Assembly (NCBI GenBank): GCA_022749755.1
Contig: CM040445.1
Location: 5,477,182-5,541,181 of the forward strand
Origin: Azadirachta indica
Lineage: Eukaryota; Streptophyta; Magnoliopsida; Sapindales; Meliaceae
Length of the DNA stretch: 64,000 bases
Direction of reading: 5' to 3'
The stretch's first letter is position 1, and each line of letters starts with the position of its first letter. This document shows, piece after piece, positions 1 through 14,318 of this stretch. The notes beneath the pieces were generated by a model. The model searched no databases, had not been told where the DNA came from, and saw only the letters and a list, made by a program, of their open reading frames with translations. The position numbers and the translations under genes are program-made.

Positions 1-2757
1 ATATGTGGTGATGAGTTAGCTTCAATTATATATATATATATATATATATTTGAAATTGAGGTATGGATTAGGGTGAGGTTCACCTAACCCTAAGGGTGGA
101 TTAGACCTGCCCGATGAAACTTGGAGTGAGGTCAACCGGTTTGGCCTGCAATTGCAATTGCATGCCATTTGATGATCAATTTATTGATATATTTTTCAAA
201 AAGATTGGTTGATAACATTATTCCATCAAGAGTACTTATCAATAGTCAACTATCCTTCGAGATAAATTTATTTAACTTTTACAAAAAATCTCGACAGCCC
301 CATCTCATCTCTTTAATTTATAATACATGCAATCTACTATGCATGCAATTAATGTGTGTGTATGTATATTATTAATTGTAGAATTAATAATGCCTAGCTA
401 AGGGAATGCTTCATTAGTATCATAGACCAAGTAAAAACAGACAATAATTTGATTCCTTATTTAACCATGTAATTAAAACTAATGAACAAAAACAAAGAGG
501 AGAAAATGAAAGGGTGAGATAGATGGGTGAATATTGGGAGAAGAAAACAATGAAGGCCAAGGCGATGAGATGAGCTGTGTGAAATGATGAATTAGTGAAT
601 AATATTATTAACATTATATTTACATGTATATAATAAAATTATAATGCCGTGCTGGGTTGTATTTCTAAGAAGCAGACTATATTGATTAATTGATTACAGA
701 AAGAAAAGAGAACAGAGGGTGGGATTGATGGAGGAGCCGACCCCCCTGGTGGGTCCAAATACAAAGACAAATTGCGTGATGCCATTCCAAGCACTCTCTT
801 TCACAATTTTCTTCAATTCTTTCTTTCTTTCTTTATCATCTCCATTAATTAAAAGTTAACAAATTTAAAACACCCCTCCACTTCTTCTTGGTTTTGGAGA
901 AGGAAGGAAGGAAGGAAGGAAGGAAGATCACCAATACCAACTTAACTTTTCTTGTGTGATTCTCACTTCATTATATATTCTTCCCCACTTTTTTTTTTTT
1001 TTTTTTAATTTTTACATGAAAAAGATGCATAATTTGTTTTACCCATATAGTAAATTAAATGACTTTGAGTTTCTTAGTGGTTGTTTTTCTTACCCATCTT
1101 GTGATTCTTTCCAAGGATGCTTCCTCATAGCTAGGCATTAATTCTTAAATTAATTATATATCGAATGCTTTATTAACCATTCAAATGCATGAGGAGGGAG
1201 TAAGTCAAAATGAAATGTATTTATACATACATATATATATATATACACATGATAATAACAAAATCGGTTTAAATTTTGGGAATTTGTTTCATTTATGATT
1301 TACCTTGCCCCTTAAATAAAGGGTTAAAAAAGAAAAACATAGCTTAGTCTAGTTGAAATAGTCATACCCAAAAATTTGATCAATCACCAACTTGGTGTTA
1401 AGAATGGGAAATTGAAAGAAACTCAATCAATAACCTAGCAATTAGGTCGGAGGTATTGTGATCTCTTCTCCTTTTTCTAAGATAAGGAATGAGAACTAAA
1501 GCAAAGCAAACAAAAGCAATCCAATCCCTACCCGTTTAACAGTTTTGAATCTTCAAAACCAAGTAAATTGTAATATTAATGATATTTAATAATTAACGAC
1601 AATTAATTAATTAAAATCTTACATATATTCATGTATTTTGATAACATATCTAACATGCATGACCAAGTTGGTAACTTATTGGGAAACTATTAAATGAAGA
1701 ATATTGACAAATTAATGCTTCAACTCAATCTAAGAAAAATTATTTGAATTTTTGCTATTTCAAGGTAATCTGGGATGTGAAACTTATCGCGTGTATATAT
1801 AGTATCAATCAATGAATTTGATATACAGTTTTATTTTCTTCCCAATATTTATCTGAACAAAAGATATATACATATTATTAATTAATTGATTTCAAGATAA
1901 TTAATAGGTAGAAAACAAAAAGAAATAGTTATTATTTTGAAGTAAAAAAGGTTCAAAAAAAAGAAAAAAGATGTCCCTAGAGATTCTAAACAGGGGATGT
2001 GGGGAGGGGGAAAAGCTGATGAGAGACGCATGGAATTGGATGGATCACGTACAAATACAAATACAAACACAATACAATACAATACAAACAGTCCTAACGG
2101 CAGCGGTAGCACGGTAGGGGCAGAGACCTGCACGCTCTACAACAACTTATATCTACAACTTACAACTACATTATATCTAATATAACATCACCACCCATCT
2201 CATTTATTTTCTCTCTCGCATTTATTATTTATATAGGAAATGAAAGATTCATTCATTAACTGTAAAAAAAGAATTAAAAAAAAGAAAAAGGTAGAAAAGT
2301 ATTTGTAGTAATTAGTAATTGGGGGTTGTAGTTGATGATGATGATGATGATGATGATGATAATGCTGATGATAACAAACACGAGACTTCTTCCGAAGAAA
2401 AGCCAACCCCACGCATGCATGCATGCATACATACATATATACATACATATATAGATAATCGATTAGATACATTAGAAGAGGAGAAGCTAAGGCAAAGGCA
2501 AGGCAACAAACAAAGAAAGAAAGAGCAGAATAAGGTGTCTCTCTCTTGGACTGATTCGCTTCAATCGCATCTCTCTCTCTCTCCCCCTCTGTCTATCTGT
2601 ACCGTATATATATATATATATATATACACATATATACATACAAAAGAGAGAGAGAGATTAGAAAGCATAGCAAACAACGCAAACAAAGCAAAGCAGAGAA
2701 AAGAAAAAGTAGGTAAAAACTTACAAATGAGAAGAAGGGTGTGATAGATGGACAGAG

Positions 2758-2793
<36 letters not shown>

Positions 2794-2900
2794 TTGAAGG
2801 GAATGCTAATGGTGATGTTGGTCTTCGTGGTGGTGGCCTCTCCTCTCAATTCAACATAATTCATTCATTGATTCTTTCTTTCTTTCTTTCTTCCCCCCCC
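1..2900. other. intergenic region left of the RING E3 gene; no gene recognised
   Basis: AT-rich DNA with many simple repeats and no open reading frame resembling a known protein. Simple repeats include an AT run at 28-49, a GGAA run at about 899-926, a GAT run at 2334-2360 and a GATA run at 2759-2793. Short ORFs here come from repeats (for example a poly-Asp ORF from the GAT run). The right-hand part (about 2450-2900) is rich in CT and AAGC/AGGC motifs and probably includes promoter or leader sequence of the gene starting at 3222. The transcription start cannot be placed from sequence alone. Confidence 0.6.
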
Positions 2901-3221
2901 CCTCTCCCTCTCTCTCTCTTTCTGAAAACTCTCTCTTTTCTTTTATCTTATTGAAGAGTCCGCCAAGCTAGCCTTGTGGGCAGGCAGGCCAAGCAAGTCA
3001 AGCAGGCATCTTTCTTTTCTTTTTTTTTTTTCCTCTCCTCCTCCTCTTTCTTTTTCATGCTTCTTATGTGTTAGCGTTTATTGCTACACCTTTTTTCACA
3101 TTCACCTTCTCTGTACACAATATATATAATAATATCGATATTCACCGCCTCAGTCTTTCTCATTTATATCATCATCATTCGTATTTCTTCATCATCTTCT
3201 TCTTCTTCTTCTTCTTCTATA
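2600..3221 (+). promoter_or_regulatory. probable promoter/5' leader of the BOI-like gene
   Basis: A TATATA run near 2606-2626 could serve as a TATA region. It is followed by CT-rich stretches (about 2875-2935 and 3010-3055) and a TTC run at about 3196-3217 that ends just before the ATG, as is common for plant leaders. A five-codon upstream ORF (3057-3074, M-L-L-M-C then stop) lies in the probable leader. The in-frame sequence just upstream of ATG 3222 is open but encodes only poly-Ser from the TTC repeat, so 3222 (M-A-V-Q-A-Q) is chosen as the start. Confidence 0.4.
2759..2793. repeat. GATA tetranucleotide microsatellite upstream of the BOI-like gene
   Basis: Eight or nine GATA units, about 430 bases before the ATG at 3222, possibly within the transcribed leader. 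Confidence 0.88.
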
Positions 3222-3731
3222 ATGGCTGTTCAAGCTCAATATCCATCAAACATTCTCCTTCTAAATAGGTTTGTCCTTCATCTATATCTATATATCTTTC
3301 CTTTTTTTCATCTTTAACTACCTAATAAATTTTCGTTCTTTTATCTGAATTCATTCGTTTCCTATTTGCAGAAACGGACAAGAAGGACATGATTATCCAT
3401 TGCAGCCACAACCAGGAGGATTTCTTGATCAATCGTACATGTTATTCAACAATGGAGGTCAGTACCCAGTCAGCTTAATTTATTTAAATCCTCCATCCCA
3501 GTTGTAATTATCAAGATTCTAAATTTCCCACCGTCTTCTTCAGGGAGTAATAATCCACGCAAAAGAGGAAGAGAAGTTGCAGTAGCAAATAATACAACAA
3601 CAATAACAGCAGCACCCATTAATCCATTCTCTATGCAATCTCAAACTCCCCAACTGGTAAACCTCTCTCAGCTCCATAACCATCAACAACCCAATGTCGT
3701 CTCTACTGGCCTACGTTTATCTTTCGGTGAA

Positions 3732-3765
<34 letters not shown>

Positions 3766-4551
3766 TACAACAGACTCATCATCATCATCAACACCAGCAA
3801 CAGCAACAGCAAAATATTATGTGCCAGTCACCATCTTTCTTGTCCTTTCTGTCAGAAGATTTAGCCACTCAAATTAAACGCCAGCGAGATGAATTAGACC
3901 AATTCCTCCAAGCCCAGGTACTAATTTACTCTTTCTTCAAATTGGTTTCTCTGTACCTCGATTTTTTTGTGTGATATTGAAAAAAAAATTTTTTTTTTTT
4001 GGTTAAATTTATAGGGAGAGCAACTGCGTCGTGCATTAGCCGAGAAAAGGCAGAGGCACTATCGTGCCCTGCTGGGTGTGGCGGAGGAATCAATAACCCG
4101 GCGATTGAGAGAAAAGGAAGCCGAAGTAGAGAAAGCCACGCGAAGAAATGCGGAGTTGGAGGCACGCGCCGCGCAACTCAGCGTGGAGGCGCAGGTTTGG
4201 CAGGCAAAAGCCAGGGCACAGGAGGCAACAGCTGCATCTCTACAAGCGCAGCTGCAGCAGGCTATAATGAGCGGTGCAGGTGGCGCACAAGATAGCAGGA
4301 GAGGGGACGACGGACTAATGTGCACGGGGGAGGTAGCGGAGGATGCGGAGTCGGCTTACGTCGACCCGGACCGCGTAGTGTCCTTAGCCGTTTCGGGACC
4401 GACTTGTAAAGCGTGTCGCAAAGGGGTGGCGTCAGTGGTGCTGCTGCCGTGTCGGCACCTCTGCGTTTGTACAGAATGCGACCGGATCATTCAGGCATGC
4501 CCGCTTTGTTTCAACGTGAGAGATTCTAGCGTTGAGGTTTTCCTTTCTTAG
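3222..4551 (+). CDS. BOI/SBP-type RING E3 ubiquitin ligase (S-ribonuclease-binding-protein family)
   Basis: Four exons, all GT-AG: 3222-3268, 3372-3457, 3544-3917, 4015-4551; 1,044 nt, 347 aa. The N-terminus begins MAVQAQYPSN. A basic RKRGRE motif near residues 50-55 could be a nuclear localisation signal. Residues 108-118 are eleven glutamines, followed by a His/Gln-rich stretch to about 134. A coiled-coil-like region (about 170-255) includes VWQAKARAQEA, typical of the family. The C-terminal C3HC4 RING runs from about residue 300 (CKAC, then PCRHLCVC, TEC, CPLC), and the protein ends 12 residues past CPLC, at the family's usual place. Members such as Arabidopsis BOI and BRG1-3 are E3 ligases that damp cell death, stress and gibberellin responses. 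I infer a ubiquitin ligase function; the target is unknown. The symbol is left blank because I cannot separate the paralogues. Confidence 0.93.
3732..3815 (+). repeat. CAG/CAA trinucleotide repeat encoding polyglutamine
   Basis: One CAA plus ten uninterrupted CAG codons (3732-3764) encode eleven Gln. A Leu-Gln-Gln-Thr spacer, a His run from CAT/CAC codons and a second CAG/CAA stretch up to about 3812 follow. It lies in the N-terminal half of the RING E3 ligase, outside the RING and the coiled-coil. The perfect CAG part is likely to vary in length between individuals. Confidence 0.9.
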
Positions 4552-7500
4552 GCTTTGAAAGTCCAACAATGCACAAACCGCAGGCCCAGGTTGAGGCCCA
4601 ACAGCATCCGAACGATGGGTAAAAAAAAAAAAAAAGCAAGAAAAAAATTTTAAAAAAATAAAAATGGAGTATAATAAGGGAACTACATTTTTTTTTTTTT
4701 TTGGTGTTATTTTGGGGTCAGATATTCCGGTGACCACCCCAGACTCAAAATTTTCCTGCTTCTGCTTTCGTTTTTCTTTTTTATCCTTTTAACTCCCCCT
4801 CTTGGAGTGAAGTTACCTAGAGGATGTAAATCACCACATGGGTAGTGGTAATTTTTTTTTTCATTTTAAAAAATAATTCATATATAAATTCTTTTATTTG
4901 ATAATTCATTTGCCCTTTTTCTTTTAAATTTTTATGATATTATTTATGGTGTTGATGTGATTAATATTTGCTAGGTGCATTACTTAGTAGTTGTCAATGA
5001 TTCAATTCAATGTAGGATCGCATGCACAATGTGTTATGTTGGGGTGCATATGCTTAGTTTATTTCTTATGAATTTGCAATAAACAAACTTTTCCTCATAT
5101 TTTCTTCATATTGGTTTCTATATCTAGGCACAAAATTTTTTAAGTGTCTATCTGAAGTAACCAAAACTGAGTTTGAAACAATCAAGTTGGTAAAAAAGTA
5201 ATAGTTGCATTATCCCATTGTTATATGTGGTTGTAAATTATAATCAACATTTACTCAGAAAAAAAGCATCTTGCACTATTTTTAATTGAATAGAAGCAAC
5301 AAGATAAGTGGCTTTCAATATAGGGCATCCTTTTCACATTTTTTTCCTTTTAGTGAATTTATCCAACTTCTCTTAAAATAGAAGGCATGTGTTCATTTTC
5401 TTCTACTATTCATGTGTTAGAAGAAAGTTGTCGAGTGTTTACTATTTCAATGTAGAGTTTCATTTCATGATGTTTTGGTCCGATGGAGTTATATGCAAAT
5501 ATGGTTATTGGCCCCATTACATAGATAGAGGTAGACTGGTAGAGTGATATAGGGTTAGTTACTGGCCAATTTTCATTGCCATGATGCTGCCATAAGATAA
5601 GCTACATGTTTTCTTGGGTCTCTAAAAGAATTTGGAAAAGATTTTTAAGATATGGAATATCAAAATCCAAGGATGGATCTATACTTCAATTATGGGTTTT
5701 CTACATTATATCTGTAGCTTCTTTCTCATGTTTGTCCAAAATCCTGAGGCGCAATAAAAGATTCTCTGCTCTTTCCCTCTTTCAACTATTATGCCTACTT
5801 TTGTCGCCCTTTGCACTTACTGATGTTATATGGTAAGGAGCACTGCATTGCTGCCAAGATTAGATTGGTCTAACCCGACTTTTTCTTTCTTCCCTTCAAC
5901 CTTAATCTCTTTTTGCAATAGAAGTTCATCTTTAAACGGTAACGTTTTCTTTGATGTGGTAGCGAAAGTCTGAAGTATAAATTGTTTAAATTCCACTAAC
6001 ATTAGAATTAGGAAAAGATTAATTTACATTTAAGTAACATTAGAAAGAAAATAATAAAAGATATTTGGGTTTTACTTGATTTATGGGTATTTTTCTTTCC
6101 CTTTGCATCTCCAATTCTTGCTGCTGATTTTTTGCAAATCGGCCAACTTGAAATTAAAGCAACTTTCTGTGACAGTATGGAAAGGCAGAAATGAGGCCAT
6201 TGAATCTTTGGTAGTATGAGAAAGTGATTTTGAAAAAAGTAAGACCCAAGTGATCTCTTGTGTCCCTTTATTCGTGTTCTAATTTTGTAGGTAGTGCAGA
6301 TTTTGAAAAAAACAATATATAAAGTACCATTTTCTTTTAACCCAACGAGGATTATATTATGAATTTTACTTCACTGATTAAAGCAAGCAGTTGGGTTATG
6401 GAGAAACGAAGTATTAGATTAAACACTTCTTTGAATATAATATTGTGGTGAATAACAGATTGGATCACAAGCATGTCTGATTACAATTAATTATGCAACT
6501 TTTTAACTGTTAGTAATATAAGTTGCAGATAAGCAGGAATCTGATTGTGATCACATGGGCATTACACCACACTGTCCAATGCAGCTTACATGCATGTATG
6601 TACTATGGATTTGGCAAAATAATGCAAGCATATCAATGCATGTAACAATAAGAAGAAAACAAGTATAAAAGCAAATGAATTACTCTCGGGCTCAGCTAAC
6701 CCAAAAAGGAGAAAGAAAAAAGAAAAAGAGAGAGAAAAAGTAAACAAAACGTTAATTGATCCTGAGGAAATTTACCAGTATTAAAGTAGAAGCTGTTAAA
6801 TTTTGTAGCTGTCATATTCTGGGAACAATCTTGAATTGTCATGTAATCAAAACAAATAAGATTCTTTGCAATGCAATGAGGATCATCACTCACTTATTTA
6901 AAAACTAAGACCTTTACTCTTTTTTTTTTTTTTTCCCCAACTTATACCTTCTCTATAAGAGCCAAAATCACACGAGAAGCAAATTTGTACAAAGTCTGAA
7001 AGATTCTTCTCTAAATTAGTGGATGAGACACAAGAGCGCCCTGAAACCAGTGGAAGAAAGAAAAATAATGACAACTAAGTTTGACCAACATATGAAAATA
7101 AGCAAAACACCAAGCACATCTTTTATTTAGAGGTTCACATGATCTCCGGATCATGATATTACAAGATTTGGCTTCTCAAGAAATTTGTCAACTGTCAAAT
7201 TCATACAAAGTGTCTGAAACTTTAACATGAATCCAATATTTGACTTCAAATATGCATTAGTTTTAACTTAGAAAATGTTTCTCTTGTTTCAAGAAATCTA
7301 GTAAATATTTGTAAACCCAGTTGCTAGTTTTGCAGATTATGCACAGTAATAATCAATATCTAAGGTGTGAATTATGGTATGATGTAATTGTTGTCAATGG
7401 GATAGGAGAGCAGGACAAAGATAACACAGACAGAAGATGCCCCATTGCCTCAAATGCCTACCACATCAAAGAAAAGACCTTGAAAATAAGATGTAGATCT

Positions 7501-10500
7501 TGGACAGAACAGATAGTCATTGAGAATGGGGCCAAAGCTATAAGAGTGACTCTGCCTTCCCAAAGATAAGGACTTGATGCTTGTGACTTGACTTGAAAAA
7601 ATTTTACCATGATAGCAAGAGAAATAATGCTTTTGATCTTTGTGTTTTTAATTTAATGGAGTAAGTGGAGGACAACACATTTGTGATTTTGTCTACTAGT
7701 CTCTTCTCGTTATAATTGTCTATGTTTGATCTTTTAATCTCATGAAAAGTCTGACTGACACCATTTATGGTGGAGTTCTTTTCACAACTAAACATTGATC
7801 TTTGATGCGTACTTTAAATGCTAATAAGCTAGTAAAATTATATTAGAAGGTAGAGTGAAAAGAGATATTGTGAATTGCCTTTGTGTTGAGGTAATTAAAT
7901 GTTGTGGTTTGAAAGTAGATGTATCTAGGCCTGAATTGTCATTAATTTCCAAAACCCATTTCACTGTCAAAGTAATAGCATCACACTTTTCCAATTTCCT
8001 GAAATATATATGTTTTAAAAAAGAAAATTGAGGCATGATATGTCATTTTGTACTTTTTATACGCCATCCCACCATTTTGAACGTAGTTTCACATTGATCA
8101 TGGCCTAAGCTTTTGAATACCACTACACCTGTCTGGCCAATTGAGTAGCCAAAAAATAATGTTTGTGATAAAGCAGTGTTAGTGAAGGGGCCCTTGATAT
8201 GATGCACAATAGATGGCAGTTTGACAAAACAAAGACATGAAAGATCAATTTGATGCACATTTTTGGTACTCTTTATTGCTAACATGCATGCTTTTTAGTA
8301 CAGTTTTTGGCCTTTTCCTTTCTTCTCTTCTGTTAGGTAAGAAGCAATTGCTTTATTATTTTTCCAATTTTATCATACTTGCCCACCAATAATATCAATA
8401 ATAATGCAATGGGTAATTTGTCACTTTATTTCTTGTGAAAAATGTAGATCCATTTTTCTGATTTATTATTTTTATCTGTTTTCTCCTTATGCAAGTGTAA
8501 AATTTTCAATAATCCTAATGTTAGACCCAGAAAGAAGAAGAAAACAAACGTAGGACATGCCTAAAACCTTCCAAATTTCAAAAGCAAACAATAGGATCCT
8601 AAGCCTACTCCACTCAAACCCTACCTTTCACGGTAATTTTATATACTACTCTCAAGATCAGAATTCAGAATCCTAAATCGATGGGCTAAAATTGAAAGAA
8701 CTGAGCAAATATAGAGGACAAAACTTGCAGAGTTGATGACAGAACAGGTTCAAAAAAAATTTTAGTTGGGGCCAATTGGGGCCTGTTTCTTCTGTTACGC
8801 ACAGCAAAGCAAAGCAAAGCAAAGCATGGAAAATCAACGCCATTATATCTCGAACTGCGTAGGATTTTAGGTGATGGTGATCGTCAGCATCACTGCACTC
8901 CACTGCCCTATGTAAATGGTAATTTATTAAACGTATTGTTTTGGTTGGCCTTAGTCATCTACCCAGCTAGCTTCTTATGTTTTCTTCAACCACTCAATTA
9001 AACATTGTATTTATGACTCTAAACAAACACTGTATTATCGTTTTTAAAATTTTGAAAAGAATGCGTCAAAATCAGCGGCAGCTGGGAAACACGAGATGGT
9101 TTCTCTCGTATCGTATGACTAGGTGTTGGGGTGATTGTAGGGTCTCTTTTAAATCTATCACTTTCACATGTCTCATACAATATATATTGTTGAACCTAAT
9201 TATTCAATAGCAACTTCTTAAATGGGTTGGAACCATTGAGAAGGGAGCAAGTGGACTCTTTTTCATCCCAAAACCCTAAACTAGATTTTGGGCTTTCTAT
9301 GTTCAATTAAAACCCATTCACTGTTTACTAATGGGCTTACTCATTGACCCAATGAGAACACATCGTAGGCCACTACCAAGCAAATGAATGTGACCAGAAA
9401 TTTCTGATGAACACAACTATTTACTAAATTATTATTATTACTCACTCTCTTAATAATTTAGTTTTAGAAAATAGATATCCACCTAAAGACTCGTACTCGT
9501 AGTCGTACCGACCATTTTTCTGGAAACTTCCATATGATGTATGCATTTTCCTACAATTCTTGATATGTCAAACCCATCCACAGTGAAAACACTTAAGACA
9601 TTGCAAGAGAAATTTTTCCAATTTTTCTTTCTTTGTTTTTGTTTTAGCACTATTATGATTTGATTGTTTACTTATATTTTATTCTATTTTTAAATATATT
9701 TTAAAACTGTTACCTGTCAACTTTCTGTTCCACAATTGAATTGATTCCATTATTTTTTTTTTTTTCCACAATAATGACGATTTTTCTTCTGGTCGTGTTT
9801 AAACTCCGCCAGATGTTGCAAACAAATTAATATTTTTTAAAAAAATATGACGTCTTTGTTATACGTTTACTGAATCATTTTAATTTTAATTTTTCTTGTG
9901 GAAGGAAAACATTGTGCCACTCAGGAATTATTGTTGCATTTGTATTTAATATTAATATTTTATTTGATTGATGTTTACAGCATAATAAAAAAGAAAAAAC
10001 ATGGAAAGTCGTTTGGTCTCCGAAGATGAACAGCAAAAAGATTAAGAAATGGAATAGGACGGATTACACAACAAACAAAGACAATCAAATTACAAGATCT
10101 CGAGAAGATTTAACTCATACATATTTATTGCAACCGATCAAATCAAATTAACTTTATTATGAAACACAATTAACTCATGTTCTAGAGCTTCACAATTACG
10201 CCTTAGAATACCCAATTAACACAAGAAAATTGAGTGTAGCACATGCCTCTGTCTCCAACCTACACATAAAATTACGACGATATAGAGGATAGGATAGGTT
10301 AGGCCGGAATCGAATTGTTTTTTTAATTTAAATATATTTAATTTCCTGGTGTTTCTGTTTTGTGCACACGTGTCTCACTGAAACTTAAAACTGGGAATTT
10401 TGGATGCTGCCTTAAGCCGCTACAAAGCTTATGAAAGAAAAGAAAGAAGGAAAGAAAGGAATATCGTATAAATAAATAGGAGAATATTTTTGAAAAAATT

Positions 10501-12906
10501 AAAAAAAGGTTAGCGAGCACGGAAATCAAGAAAGGTTTTTCAAGTTCTGTACAATACATGCCGGAGACTTGGAGACATACGTGGGAAGAAAGATATCATA
10601 CACGTGTCGATATCTGGATGCTCTGGATGACTCTGCTTTTGAGCTTGCGTACTAAGGAATTGGATCTACTGTATTTTTACCTTCACCGCTTCAGAAAAAT
10701 CGAAGAATAGACAGTTAGAAAACGTGCGTCTTCCTGGAGATGACAAGTGGATGCCTGACGGTCTTATTTACAACTACCGCCGACGAAAATTATTATTATA
10801 TTATGCATTTTGTTAATGTTATTTTTTTTTTAATTTTGATTTTTTATATTTATTTTTGTATTTTAGGACAAGGCCTTGATTTCGATAGCATAATTGAAAC
10901 TTACTAGTGTAAAATCCCAAATGGAAGCCAGAATGGTTATTCAGCGAACAAATAATTTTATGTTTTTTTTAATTTTAAATTTGCATAACTTATTTTTAAT
11001 TTTCTTCTATCTCAATAAATAATTCATTGAAATAATGAGTCGACACCTGATATTTACTTTAATTGACTACGTTATATCGTAATTAAAAATATCCAGTCAA
11101 ATAAAACAAAGATGATTTTGAGTACATAACGTTGAAAACAAAATTTGAGTATCTATTTCTAATACTGTGCCTTTCTAAATAATTATGAAAAATAATTTCT
11201 CAACTTTTTTGTGTATTGAGAAATTGACATTTTGATTCCAAAATTTGATAATAATCGATCAAAATTTCGTCATCCATATGTCATATTTATGTGTGAGTTC
11301 AAACTTAATTACTCAAATTGGTAAAATAGAATCATCAGATATTAAATATTAATAGAAAAAAACGATCTATGACAAATTTGTGTTTTTTTTTTATATTTTT
11401 TAAAATTAAAAAGATAATACCAAGTACACCCTGTATTGATTTTATATTAGTTTATGTAATTTATAACATTTGTTTTTTTTTTTTTTAAAGAATAACATTT
11501 GTTTGTTTAAAACACTAATCTACCCAAGCTAAAAAAAATAGTATAAATTTATGATACATAACAAATTAACAATACCTCACACAATTCTTTTTTTTTTTTA
11601 ACTATGTTATGATCATAAAAATGTCATCGGTTATATAAAAGAAGACATGCGATGTGACACATAAGAAAAATTTTAATACACATAAGAAAAATTTTGAGAA
11701 TTTTTTTTAATTTAAAACATGCATTAACATACACATACTAATGTATTAAAAAATTACAAATTATGAAGAAAAATTAATACATCTTTAATTTTGACCGTTA
11801 AATAATGCACAAACTTGAGAAATGCCAACAGATATCTTGAATTTTAAAAAATGTTTCTTCAATTTTATAATTAAGTAAGTACGGTGAGATGACATTGCAC
11901 GATATATATTCCTTCAAGAAAGGAAAAAAAAACAAAAAAGAAAAAAGAAAATATCTCACTCTCTATTTTGTGATAATTTCAAATTTGTCGTATATTTCGG
12001 TCCACTTGCGTGACAGCCCATACCAACTAATCCGGTGGTCCATTGGCTTCGGCTTCGGCTTTGGGAAAGACTAGAGGAGCCAAAAAAAATTAATAGTGTT
12101 TTCGCCATTTTTGTTAATATCTCTTTATTCGTGATGATCAATTGTGCTACCACTACGTTATGTTAAAACCTGCTCAGTCCTCATCAACATTCAACTTGTT
12201 AACTCACTATCGAAAACAAACCCATTTGTGGGGGTTTCATGTTTCTTTGTCTAAATGGGGTAATTTTAATTTAACGATTAAAATTACATTTAATGCATTA
12301 AAATTTTTTAGTCTCGTTTTGAAGTGTAATGAAACTTTTTCTTTATATATATGAAAAGAGATCTCTTGACTCTTGTTTACTTATACTATCAAAAGTGCTA
12401 AAAATTAGGCAGGTTTAGTAAAAGGATTATTTGTTTTAATGATTAAAAATTATACATACTTCCATTATTAAGTAAAAAGAACAAATATTTTAAGAAAAAA
12501 TATCAATACTTTGAGTAGATGCATGCTATCAAAGTTGATGAAGAAAATGACTGGTTAAAAAATGAATGAAATAAAAAGAAAGTATCCCAAACTACAATTA
12601 TGACAAGAGAATAAAATCCCACTTTAGAAAACTTTTAAAATCTCTTTTTAATGCTTAAAATAATCTCTTAATTGTATAAGAACTCAACTTGTACGTGTCC
12701 CCTTGTGTATTGCACTAACATAATACAAGCCCATGTGATGTGACCATTATGCAATATTGATCAATTGTTCTCTGGGAAAATGGAAACAGCTAGACTGCTT
12801 CGGTTTGAGTGTGACCAACTCCATTATTATACTTCTTTATTTAATTACACTTTTTACAGTATAGTCTTAATTTAATTATTGGGGACATATTTTACAGCCA
12901 GATGGA

Positions 12907-12947
12907 CTTATTATTATTATTATTATTATTATCATTATTATTATTAT
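12907..12947. repeat. TTA trinucleotide microsatellite
   Basis: About 13 TTA/TAT units with one interruption (ATC) in the long intergenic region between the RING ligase and FLZ genes. Confidence 0.88.
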
Positions 12948-14318
12948 GTACAAACTTTAATTAACCCTGGTCCATTATTGCAAATATTTACCCAATCAGC
13001 AATCAGGCCGTCCAAAATTTGTCTTGTTTTTCTAAAACAGTCCACATTTTGATGACGTTGCTTCTAAAAAAAAAAAGTCGTTAGTATTTTAATAATTTTA
13101 TTTTTAAAAAAACATTTTCAACCCTCTAAAACTAATTACAATTATTTTTTATGTCAAGCAACGTAAAAATATTTATACTATTGGGTATGAGATAACAATC
13201 TACCCACAAAGAATTTGATTTCGTTTTCTACCATAAGAAAGAAAGTGGTCCGTTGTGTGTAGGTGTCGCAATTATTGCAAAAGAGAGAAACCCAAATTTG
13301 GAAAAACGAAGCCTTTTATTTTCTTGCACGGTAGTCATTATTTTGCTTGACCACATTGTTCGCCCTAGATTCGCCTATGACCCGGGTTCTAGAAAATTCA
13401 CTTCACAAAAAGATAAAACTATAAATAAAAATAAAAATTTTCTAAAGCAATCTCAGCCATCCATCCGCCATAAAAGCGCTGGAGAAAATTTACACCGGCG
13501 TACTACGGAATCATTGGTGACTGTGCGTAATTACTGATATGACGTTAATATAAAATTAACTTTTGTCAGTCCATCCCTTACGTGGCTGTAAAATACAGAG
13601 CTTGGCGCTGCGCTGGTGTCAAGCACAACATCACACGTGTAAAGAAGCGAGAAGGAGGGTATGGAACGGGCAGTGGCGGGCTGCCCGCGGTTCACGGGCA
13701 AAGGTCGTAGCTGGGGAAACAAAAACCTCGTAACATGAGCTTAATAAAAGCGTCCGTTTACTACCGTGGGAGCGGTTTCATGATAATTGCTATGAGTTCT
13801 CGTATAAAAATATCTAAATTTATATTTTCTTTCAGGCGAAAAACATCTTTGAAAATGACAATAAATACGATAGGGACATAATCATTCTATTTTGCCGTGA
13901 AGTTATAATTGCTTCAAAGGTTTCGCGGTTTTAACTTTAACTTTTACTTAAAATTTTAATAATTAACAAATATAAATTTTATTTGGTAATTGACTTACTA
14001 TGATATCAGTGTAAATGACAAAAATAAACTTAAAAAAAGTATGTAACATGGTATTATTAACAAGATTAGAACCGTTGTAGAGGAATTTTCTCTTTTGCTA
14101 TAATTAATTAATAAATAATAGAGTAGTTGGACGGTGAGATCTTAGAAATATATATATATTTTTTGGACAAAAACTATTTTCACAATAAATAAATAAAGAA
14201 AACGGAGAAGTCTCCATCAGATTCGTAAAAGAGGACCATATGATTCATCATGATGAAAAAGAATAGGAGGAGGAGAGTGGGGCCGCAGTTGATGGGGGTG
14301 GTGGTGGGGTTCGGGGAA

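Noticed and set aside
2319..2744. 141-codon ORF starting with a poly-Asp run
   Set aside because: The Asp run is a GAT microsatellite and the rest comes from TA and CT repeats. No family resemblance, and the region is probably promoter or leader.
7321..7569. 82-codon plus-strand ORF
   Set aside because: The translation has no recognisable motif, no intron support and an isolated position. Most likely chance.
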